From Candidatus Zhuqueibacterota bacterium (GTDB taxonomy: Bacteria; SM23-31): a stretch of DNA of 13,891 nucleotides. The DNA lies in assembly GCA_022562855.1 (NCBI GenBank), contig JADFON010000013.1, positions 1-13,891 of the forward strand, in the 5' to 3' direction. The translations under genes were made by a program, and so were the position numbers. Positions 1-5,951 of the stretch are shown here, piece after piece; position 1 is the first letter of the stretch; each line of letters opens with the position of its first letter. The notes beneath the pieces were generated by a model that did not search any database, had not been told where the DNA came from, and worked only from the letters and a program-made list of their open reading frames with translations.

Positions 1-75
1 TTCAGCAATTACCGTTTAACGCATTAGTTATTTAATTCTCTGGTTTTCCATTTTTGCTTCAACAAATATTGTTTG

Positions 76-1335
76 ATGCCAGCAAGTAAATCCTCATCGA
101 TCATTCCTGATAATAGTCACGAAATATTCAATTTATATTTTCCATCCGGGTTAAAATGTACCGTCAGTCCCGGTCGGTCAAAAGAAGAAAAACTTATAGC
201 CATTACTTCGAAACTGGTTTATCCGGGATTAGTTATTACTCCCGATGACGACCAGGTCCGGTTTATATCCGAATGCCTTGAAAAAACAAAGGTCATTTGT
301 GTTTCCGTCTGCCTCGACAATGATCCGGAAGAGAATCTTGAAATAATTAATTCCTTTATTTCGGGCAAAGCAGACGTACTATTAATCGACAGCTCAACCG
401 CTGAAAATTTGCCGGAATTTTCATGTAATTATATTATCCATTGGATGTTGCCGGTTTCGGTTAAAGACTATGTAAGAGATTTTCGTTTTTTGAAAAAGTC
501 ATCAATGGAAAAATATGCAGTTTTATTATACGACCCGGCGGACAGGTATTTCCAGGAAAACATCATTTCCCTGCGGTACGGCTCCTCGAAGGATATACAA
601 AGGCGGATGCTCGCAGACCTGGACGAAATGGAGGAATACACTCAAACTTCCTTGTGCCGAATACACTTTCTGCACAAGGCGCTCGGAGTAGAAGAACCGT
701 TAAAAGAATGCGGAAATTGTGATAATTGTAGAAAATCTCTTGCAAAACAATCGCTCGGAGATAATGACAGGGAAACCTTCACTATACTTTTAACGTGCAT
801 AACGGAAACGAGAGAAAAGTTTGGTGTTCAAACACTATCCGACGTTATCAAGGGAACAAAATCCGGTCGAATCACTGAATATCGATTAGACCGTGCGACC
901 ACATTTGGCACGCTTCGAGACCTGAAACGAAAGGATATTAAGAAACTCTTTGACCGGCTTATCCATCTTGGATATTGTAAACGTACATCAGGCACGTATC
1001 CGTCACTTTATTTAACCTCTTTGGGGAAAAGATTTACCGGTAATATACCTTTTCAGGTGCTTGAGTTACCGAAAAAAATGTCGGTAAACCAGGACGAACA
1101 TTTAGATATGGTTTTGTTTGAAGCAGTAAGGAACTATCGAAGAGGGGAGGCAAAACTTCTCAATATATCCGCTTTTATGGTGTTTCCGGACCGGGTATTG
1201 AAAGAAATCGTAAAACTACAGCCTCAAACTCAAAAGGAATTAAAAACTGTAAAAGGGTTTGGAGAAAAATCGTGGGATTTATGCGGAGAAGGATTGTTGA
1301 AAGTTGTACGAAGGCATAGAGCGGAAACGATATAA
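76..1335 (+). CDS. RecQ-like protein lacking an active helicase core (degenerate RecA2, zinc, winged helix, HRDC)
   Basis: The protein aligns by eye to the C-terminal two thirds of RecQ DNA helicases. Residues about 35-165 follow the second RecA-like domain (ending with a LLYDPAD segment like E. coli RecQ's FYDPAD), but motif V (normally ATxAFGMGI) reads IDSSTAENL and motif VI (QExGRAGRDG) is replaced by VRDFRFLKKSS, so the arginine finger is gone. The first RecA domain with Walker A and DEAH boxes is absent. The rest is well kept: four zinc-ligand cysteines (C194, C212, C215, C218; ECGNCDNC), an RQC winged helix (about 228-325) and an HRDC domain (about 343-418, with VKGFGEKSWDLCGEGLL). This suggests DNA binding without ATP-driven unwinding. 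ATG 76 is chosen; TTG 73 is the alternative. An in-frame stop at 25-27 and no RecQ-like residues in any frame of bases 1-72 argue against a recent local frameshift. No clear Shine-Dalgarno is seen. It could be a decayed gene, but the long open frame says otherwise. Confidence 0.85.
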   Translation: MPASKSSSIIPDNSHEIFNLYFPSGLKCTVSPGRSKEEKLIAITSKLVYPGLVITPDDDQVRFISECLEKTKVICVSVCLDNDPEENLEIINSFISGKADVLLIDSSTAENLPEFSCNYIIHWMLPVSVKDYVRDFRFLKKSSMEKYAVLLYDPADRYFQENIISLRYGSSKDIQRRMLADLDEMEEYTQTSLCRIHFLHKALGVEEPLKECGNCDNCRKSLAKQSLGDNDRETFTILLTCITETREKFGVQTLSDVIKGTKSGRITEYRLDRATTFGTLRDLKRKDIKKLFDRLIHLGYCKRTSGTYPSLYLTSLGKRFTGNIPFQVLELPKKMSVNQDEHLDMVLFEAVRNYRRGEAKLLNISAFMVFPDRVLKEIVKLQPQTQKELKTVKGFGEKSWDLCGEGLLKVVRRHRAETI

Positions 1336-1360
1336 ATCCCGGCAATATCCGCCAACTCAA

Positions 1361-1720
1361 TTATCTTCGTACTCTCGACGCTCCGCCTGCAGGAGTTCTT
1401 GTCGGTTCATCGTCCCATAATAATTTTCGCTTAATGGGACTTGGTAAATTCAAAGAGTAAATCGATCCGAAAAGGTCGTCCACAGTTGAAATTTTCTTAC
1501 GTATAACAATGTTCCTGAGATAGATCACTTCCTTTTGGCTCATCTTTTTCTCTTTGCATAATTGGGTAAACCAAGCCCATTTTTTGCTGTCGGTGTAATA
1601 AAGATACGACTTGTAAGCAATGAAAATTGCGACTGCCGCTAAAATAAGGTAAACAAAAATATCAATAAAAAGAGAACCGGATCCACCGCCAATTTGAAAA
1701 TCTCTAAAGTTACCTCCCAC
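1361..1720 (-). CDS. small single-pass membrane protein, function unknown
   Basis: This is a 119-residue protein with a Gly-rich N-terminus, one strongly hydrophobic segment at about 17-41, then a basic cytoplasmic-looking region (KKWAWFTQLCKEKKMSQKE) and a short Arg-rich tail. The start is GTG 1720, supported by a perfect AGGAGG about 8 nt upstream. The pattern of one helix, then a charged helical stretch with 'S-x-K-E-V-x-x-L' and a 'DDLFGSIYSLNLP' segment resembles, from memory, the N-terminal part of membrane-anchored PilZ-type proteins found near flagellar genes. No PilZ domain follows here, so that link is weak. It converges on the RecQ-like gene with only 25 bp between stops and no visible terminator. 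The coding call is good; the function is unknown. Confidence 0.72.
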   Translation of the reverse strand: MGGNFRDFQIGGGSGSLFIDIFVYLILAAVAIFIAYKSYLYYTDSKKWAWFTQLCKEKKMSQKEVIYLRNIVIRKKISTVDDLFGSIYSLNLPSPIKRKLLWDDEPTRTPAGGASRVRR

Positions 1721-1738
1721 TATATTACCCTCCTGTTT

Positions 1739-1778
1739 ATAAAACGAGTTGCTTTTATAAAAAGTTCAATAAAACGAG
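1739..1778. repeat. pair of 10-bp direct repeats upstream of the small membrane-protein gene
   Basis: ATAAAACGAG occurs at 1739-1748 and again at 1769-1778, exactly 30 bp apart (about three helical turns). The first copy lies just upstream of the AGGAGG of the gene that starts at 1720. The spacing would suit a dimeric regulator, but no known operator is recognised. Confidence 0.4.
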
Positions 1779-1957
1779 GGAGAATACCACATAACCCTGA
1801 ATTTCAACGTATAAATCACTATTAGTATTGTTTTAAATAAAATCAATGCGAAGCGGATTATAGGTTAATGTAATATAAAAATAACCATAAGTCAAAATAA
1901 TCTTAAAAATTTTTGAAAATAAGAAATATTGTAATAACCCGGTTTTAATTGATATAA

Positions 1958-1990
1958 CAAAAAAAAGCCGGAGATTTGCAGCCTCCGGCT
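1958..1990 (-). terminator. intrinsic terminator of the lipoprotein gene pair
   Basis: The perfect 8-bp stem AGCCGGAG (1966-1973) / CTCCGGCT (1983-1990) has a 9-nt loop. Read on the minus strand the stem is followed at once by eight T residues (1959-1966, overlapping the base of the stem). It lies 54 bp past the stop of the Cys/His-rich lipoprotein gene and ends that transcription unit. Confidence 0.85.
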
Positions 1991-2043
1991 CTGTCACTGT
2001 ACGTGGGTTCGGCAGTTTCATACAGTGGTTAGTTTTTACCGTA

Positions 2044-3099
2044 TTAGTTTTTCTTTTTTACGACCTTTCTTTTTGGAGTATTCTTTTTTACGGGTTGTTT
2101 TGCTTTGCTGCTTCCTCCGGAATTTTTGGATTTACCGCCTGATCTTGTCTCCGTTTTTGTGCTTGTTTCACGCGAACGGCTTTTCGTTTTAGAGAAAATA
2201 GAACCTATGCGGGACAGAAACGAACTACCTTTGTCCCTCCTGTTTTTATTTTTCTCTACACGAGCAGTCCGGTTTCCTGTCGATGATCCTTTTTCAACTG
2301 TTACCGGTCTTCTTTCAGTAATCCGTTCTTTAGCTTGAGTTCCGGTTCTTGCAGCCTCCCGACTGTTACTTCCCCCATTTCTTGAATCAATACCCGGATT
2401 TTTCTTCGTCTGAGTATCCTTCGTTACGGTTCTCCTGCGGTTTTCAGGTTTATTAACATTTCCGCTGTCTTTTTGAAGCGGGCTGCGTGTCTTTTCCAGA
2501 TCGCCGCTTTTCTTGACTGTTTCAGGTTTGAAAGTGTACCGGTTTTCCTCTTTCCCCCTGTAACGGACGCGTTCATTTGTGGCATTCCCAAGCCCGTTTC
2601 TTTGAAACTCCCTTTTTTTCCTCTCAACTTCGTAAGAAATGTACCTTCCGTCATTCTTGAACCGGTACCTGCTCACAACGGGTACATAAATCGGTTCATA
2701 TGCCCAGTTAAAACAGTGGTGCATATAATGATCGAACACATAAAAACCGTAATGATTTCTCACAATAGGTGCGCAATAACAATGATTTGCATAGCATCTT
2801 GGATGCCAGATATGGCAGAAATCACACCAATAGCAATATACTCCTCCAAGTACTATGGTCGTTCCTATCCATATTTCTGTGCTTGTTGTGGCTACGACGC
2901 CCCTTGAATTGTCATAGGTATCGATATACGTATTTATCTTTTGATTAGACCTGTCCCTTGAGGGACGGCTTACGCCATCGGTAATGACTGTTTTTTGAGA
3001 GATAACAACGCCACGGCGATATTGGAGGTAGGCGGTGTTACAACCGGAAACCAAAATCAACAGGGCTAATAGACCCGCAAATAATCTGTAATTTCTCAT
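2044..3099 (-). CDS. Cys/His-rich lipoprotein with highly basic disordered C-terminal half
   Basis: Start ATG 3099 is chosen over the longer frame (to 3129): it gives a proper lipoprotein signal (MRNYRLFAG, hydrophobic core, lipobox LVSGC with Cys20) and has GAAGGGG 7 nt upstream. The 351-residue protein has three parts: residues 21-80, polar; about 80-130, a hydrophobic stretch followed by a dense cluster of cysteines (89, 92, 95, 102, 107, 109, 129) mixed with His, Trp and Tyr; and from about 150 to the end, a low-complexity region very rich in Lys, Arg, Ser and Thr ending KKNTPKRKVVKKKN. The cluster could bind a metal or form disulfides outside the membrane; the basic tail could bind polyanions such as LPS, peptidoglycan or DNA. 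I do not recognise the family. It follows the FN3 lipoprotein gene by 74 bp and probably shares its transcript, which ends at the terminator 54 bp downstream. Confidence 0.8.
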   Translation of the reverse strand: MRNYRLFAGLLALLILVSGCNTAYLQYRRGVVISQKTVITDGVSRPSRDRSNQKINTYIDTYDNSRGVVATTSTEIWIGTTIVLGGVYCYWCDFCHIWHPRCYANHCYCAPIVRNHYGFYVFDHYMHHCFNWAYEPIYVPVVSRYRFKNDGRYISYEVERKKREFQRNGLGNATNERVRYRGKEENRYTFKPETVKKSGDLEKTRSPLQKDSGNVNKPENRRRTVTKDTQTKKNPGIDSRNGGSNSREAARTGTQAKERITERRPVTVEKGSSTGNRTARVEKNKNRRDKGSSFLSRIGSIFSKTKSRSRETSTKTETRSGGKSKNSGGSSKAKQPVKKNTPKRKVVKKKN

Positions 3100-3173
3100 T
3101 ATTTTACCCCTTCGATTGATGATATACATGCATAATACTTCATGGTTTGCTCATTCAAATATATAGTCGGTGA

Positions 3174-4025
3174 TTATTTTTTGATTTTTGGCAAATGAAT
3201 CATCAGTTTTCTCTCCTTTTCTTGTTTAAATTTTTCCCCTGCAGAAATCTTTAGCTGTGGATTTCCCGCTTCTGTCTGGTACGCCCAGTCAAAAACAACT
3301 CTGTCGTTGTAGACCTCTTCAATCCTAATAGTGACAAAGTGATTGTCATATGTCCAGATTATATAAGAATAATCCTCAAAAAGCTGTATATATCCTTCCT
3401 TCGCCCATTCTGTCGTTTCCGGAAAAACATAATCAACGTCGGATAACTTGTCTGTAGGACCGAAAAGGGCAATATCGGTGTCGATATCAAAAGCGTTTAG
3501 AAAAAGGACACCTTCAAAATTATCGATGTAAATATCGTTTGAAAGGTTGTCAAGAGACTGTACCATGTAATTGTCATAATCGCTGAAATCCACCGCACAC
3601 CTATCCGAATTAGTATTCAAGGAGTCGTAGAAAAGTGCATGAACCGTCAAATCATACCCTTCCGGTCTCGGTGTATCCCAGATAGTTTCATAGCTCAAAT
3701 CGCTTTCATTTCCAACAAAATCAATTGCCGCTACAGCCATGTATTGTGTTACCCCGTTCAGGAAATAAAATGTGTAATATGTCTCTGCAGTAATACCGAC
3801 AAGCGAGTAAACGCCGAACTCCTCGTCACTTGTATAAAGAGCGAATTCTTTCAGATCGGGTTCAGGGTTAAGCGCCCAATACAGGGTAACTTCTCCATCA
3901 CCTGAAATACTGTACAGCCCTGAAGGCGCGGAAGGAGGATTATCGATTGGAGCTGTTCCGTGGTTATTACAACCCGCAATCAGAATTGCAATGATTATTG
4001 TCATAAAGGCTGTTGTATTTTTCAT
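3174..4025 (-). CDS. lipoprotein with a fibronectin type III domain
   Basis: Start ATG 4025 is chosen because it gives a clean lipoprotein signal peptide (MKNTTAFMTIIIAILIAGC, Cys19 lipidated) preceded by AAGGAG at 7 nt spacing; the open frame further upstream is probably untranslated. Residues about 31-117 form an FN3 domain: PSAPSGL, a GDGEVTLYW strand, LKEFALYTS, YYTFYFLNG and YMAVAAIDFVGNES are its usual landmarks. Residues 125-283 form a beta-rich C-terminal region with many Tyr and Trp (GYIQLFEDYSYIIWTYDNH), similar in style to ligand- or surface-binding domains of FCB-group lipoproteins. The expected location is the inner or outer membrane, facing the periplasm or the exterior. It is the first gene of a likely two-gene unit with the Cys/His-rich lipoprotein. 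A perfect 12-bp palindrome, CTTGTTAACAAG (4039-4050), sits just upstream of its ribosome site. Its specific function is unknown. Confidence 0.85.
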   Translation of the reverse strand: MKNTTAFMTIIIAILIAGCNNHGTAPIDNPPSAPSGLYSISGDGEVTLYWALNPEPDLKEFALYTSDEEFGVYSLVGITAETYYTFYFLNGVTQYMAVAAIDFVGNESDLSYETIWDTPRPEGYDLTVHALFYDSLNTNSDRCAVDFSDYDNYMVQSLDNLSNDIYIDNFEGVLFLNAFDIDTDIALFGPTDKLSDVDYVFPETTEWAKEGYIQLFEDYSYIIWTYDNHFVTIRIEEVYNDRVVFDWAYQTEAGNPQLKISAGEKFKQEKERKLMIHLPKIKK

Positions 4026-4038
4026 CTCTCCGCTCCTT

Positions 4039-4177
4039 CTTGTTAACAAGTCTGATAAACTATAGCGCAAAACCTGTACCAGCTTTTGCCCGTGCTTAAA
4101 TATCCTGATTTGCATCCGGTGCTTTTCAAGAGTGTTGCAAATATACACAGTTTGTGACGTAGCCATCACTACGTGAC
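4039..4177. promoter_or_regulatory. two palindromes in the divergent lipoprotein/fliD intergenic region
   Basis: CTTGTTAACAAG (4039-4050) is a perfect 12-bp palindrome in the leader of the minus-strand lipoprotein gene. Further up, GTGACGTAG (4154-4162) and CTACGTGAC (4169-4177) form a 9-bp inverted repeat with one mismatch and a 6-nt spacer. Neither is followed by a T-run, so operator sites are more likely than terminators. The regulator is unknown. The rest of the 341-base gap (4026-4366) holds the sigma-28-like promoter and the fliD leader. Confidence 0.35.
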
Positions 4178-4261
4178 TGTTGTAATCATTGTCATGCCGG
4201 AATAATAAGTGAAATGATACGGTTATTTATAGTTTTGATATTGAAAAAGGAATCTAAATAC

Positions 4262-4289
4262 TAAAGAGGCAGGCGCAAGTTACCGATAA
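4262..4289 (+). promoter_or_regulatory. sigma-28 (FliA)-type flagellar promoter for fliD
   Basis: TAAA (4262-4265), a 16-nt gap, then ACCGATAA (4282-4289). The flagellar sigma factor consensus is TAAA, 15 nt, GCCGATAA, so the -10 matches at 7 of 8 positions and the spacing is off by one. It lies 77 nt upstream of the fliD start and on its strand. Late flagellar genes such as fliD are typically read by this sigma factor. Confidence 0.7.
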
Positions 4290-4366
4290 TAAAAGAGGTT
4301 AATGATATTCATGCGGCTCGGCAGGACTTGAGTTAACTATGGCAGCGAATACAGAGGAGGCAAATC

Positions 4367-5836
4367 TTGGCAGAGATTTCCCAGTTAAACAACAGCCTAG
4401 GCAGCGTCGATACATTAGTCCAGCGGTTTATAGCTCAGGAACGCGGTCCGATAAATGACCTTGAGAAATCTAAAAAAGAACTACAGAGAAGACAGAACGT
4501 ATATACTGACCTCAAATCAACTCTCAAATCCTTAAACGATCTTGTCAAAGATTTTACACGCGTAGGAACCTTAAACAACCTGCTGACAAAAACAGCCGTT
4601 TCAAGTAATGAGCGTTATTTCTCCGTTACCGCTACAAGCGGCGCCGTAATAGGAAACCATTCCATAAAAGTAGACCGTCTCGCTTCGTCGGACACCGGGG
4701 TTTCTGCTCGATTTGGCGATACGGGAAATGACCTTGCATCTTCATTGTCAGGGACTCAGGAATTTACCCTTGCAATTGGTGGAGGCACATCGGTAACGAT
4801 CAGTGTCAATATCGATGGAGCAGACACCAACAAAGAGGTAATGAACAAAGTTCGTGACGCGATAAACGATGCAGGTCTGGAAGTAAACGCTTCTATAATA
4901 AAGGATACAAACACTACTTCAAGGCTTGTGATAAAAAGTAAAGCAACCGGCTCTACTAATTACCTGGACTTGGTAGAAGTTGGGGGTTCCACAATTCTCA
5001 GGGACCTGGGATACATCAAAAATAATGGCAGCCGGGAATTATATTCCGGTACCGCCGGTGGTTTCCTGGTTCAGGATTTTGCAGAACTTGACGCAAAGCT
5101 GACGATAGACGGTATCGAAATAATAAAAGATACAAACGAAATAACCGATGTTTTTGAAGGTCTTTCGATAAAACTGCTTCAGGCGCAAGACGCGGACGAT
5201 ACTGCGCTGACATTATCGGTTGAACAAGACTCGGAAAATACAAAAGTTGAAATCGAGAAATTTATTGAAAAATATAACAAAGTAATAAAATACCTTAATG
5301 AAAAGACAAAAGTCGATCCGGTAAATTTTGTAAGAGGAGACCTTTCCGGAGATGTAATTATCAGAGGTTTAAGACTCAGTCTGAGAACAATCGTCGCTAC
5401 GGGTGTGCCAAGTCAGGAACAGGGGGGGCTGCAGTTTCTTTCACAAATTGGCATCAAAGCTGATCGGGACGGTACAATTTCCATATCGGATAGAGATAAA
5501 TTCGATGAGGCTTTAAATGGCAATCTTGAACAGGTTACCAATCTTTTTACCTCGGAAAACGGGATTGGGCAGGGGATCAATTCCCTGCTTAAAGGATTTG
5601 TATCTTTCGGGGGAGCGGTAGACAGAACCAAAAAAAGTATAACCAGACGCATCAGTAGTATCGATGTACGGATAAAGAATTTCGAAGCCAGGCTGCTTAT
5701 CCGTGAGTTGAGTCTGAGGAGAAGATTTACCGATTTGCAGAGAGCCCTCAACCTGCTCAATTCACAGCAAGCGTTGTTACAAAATCAATTTACGAGGTTT
5801 CAATCTTTTGGTGGGTCGTTTGGAGGCCGGTTCTAA
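4367..5836 (+). CDS. fliD: flagellar hook-associated protein 2 (filament cap, FliD)
   Basis: FliD forms the cap at the tip of the growing flagellar filament and helps exported flagellin fold into place. Residues about 12-107 match the FliD N-terminal domain (SVDTLVQRFIAQERGPINDL, and GNHSIKVDRLAS at its end). A variable middle follows, then the C-terminal domain at about 238-472 (IEKFIEKYNKVIKYLNEKT, GLQFLSQIGIKADRDGTISI, LFTSENGIGQGINSLLKGF) ending in a coiled-coil helix with LNLLNSQQALLQNQF. The start is TTG 4367, with AGAGGAGG 6 nt upstream; the ATG at 4339 is in another frame. At 489 residues the length is normal. There is no signal peptide, as expected for type III export. The Gly/Phe-rich tail (FQSFGGSFGGRF) is an oddity. 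No fliS, flagellin or other flagellar gene is adjacent; the gene has its own sigma-28-like promoter and terminator and looks like a single-gene unit. Confidence 0.95.
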   Translation: MAEISQLNNSLGSVDTLVQRFIAQERGPINDLEKSKKELQRRQNVYTDLKSTLKSLNDLVKDFTRVGTLNNLLTKTAVSSNERYFSVTATSGAVIGNHSIKVDRLASSDTGVSARFGDTGNDLASSLSGTQEFTLAIGGGTSVTISVNIDGADTNKEVMNKVRDAINDAGLEVNASIIKDTNTTSRLVIKSKATGSTNYLDLVEVGGSTILRDLGYIKNNGSRELYSGTAGGFLVQDFAELDAKLTIDGIEIIKDTNEITDVFEGLSIKLLQAQDADDTALTLSVEQDSENTKVEIEKFIEKYNKVIKYLNEKTKVDPVNFVRGDLSGDVIIRGLRLSLRTIVATGVPSQEQGGLQFLSQIGIKADRDGTISISDRDKFDEALNGNLEQVTNLFTSENGIGQGINSLLKGFVSFGGAVDRTKKSITRRISSIDVRIKNFEARLLIRELSLRRRFTDLQRALNLLNSQQALLQNQFTRFQSFGGSFGGRF

Positions 5837-5911
5837 GCATGTCTGAATTTATTTTCCCATAGGGACCACTCACGTGGCAAGATAAGAAAATGTTTTTTCC
5901 TCCTCGCTAAG

Positions 5912-5950
5912 TCCCGCGGACGCTTTTATATTGTTCGCGGGATTTTTATT
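5912..5950 (+). terminator. intrinsic terminator of fliD
   Basis: TCCCGCGGAC (5912-5921) pairs with GTTCGCGGGA (5933-5942), a 10-bp stem with one G-T pair and an 11-nt loop, followed by TTTTTATTT. It lies about 75 bp after the fliD stop. It has no T-run on the opposite strand, so it should not stop transcription arriving from the amidase gene, which ends at 5952. Confidence 0.85.
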
Positions 5951-5951
5951 T

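Larger units (their letters stand above)
1721..2043. other. AT-rich intergenic region with terminator and a 10-bp direct repeat
   Basis: This 323-base gap separates two minus-strand genes. It holds the intrinsic terminator of the lipoprotein operon (1958-1990) and, just upstream of the small membrane-protein gene, two copies of ATAAAACGAG starting 30 bp apart (1739-1748 and 1769-1778). The rest is AT-rich. An open frame of 62 codons on the minus strand (1833-2021) runs through the terminator hairpin and has no good ribosome site, so I do not call it a gene. Confidence 0.6.

Noticed and set aside
1-75. Frameshifted RecQ first helicase domain upstream of the RecQ-like gene
   Set aside because: All three plus-strand frames of this stretch contain early stops and none resembles the RecQ interdomain segment. 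More upstream sequence would be needed to exclude it fully.
1833-2021. 62-codon minus-strand open frame
   Set aside because: It spans the intrinsic terminator hairpin and T-run, has no good ribosome site, and its composition is that of AT-rich intergenic DNA.
2473-2907. 144-codon plus-strand open frame
   Set aside because: It is antisense to the Cys/His-rich lipoprotein gene, which has a lipobox, ribosome site and terminator.
4153-4172. TGTGA ... TCAC resembling a CRP site
   Set aside because: The half-sites are separated by eight bases where the CRP model needs six, and the symmetry is better explained by the GTGACGTAG/CTACGTGAC inverted repeat.
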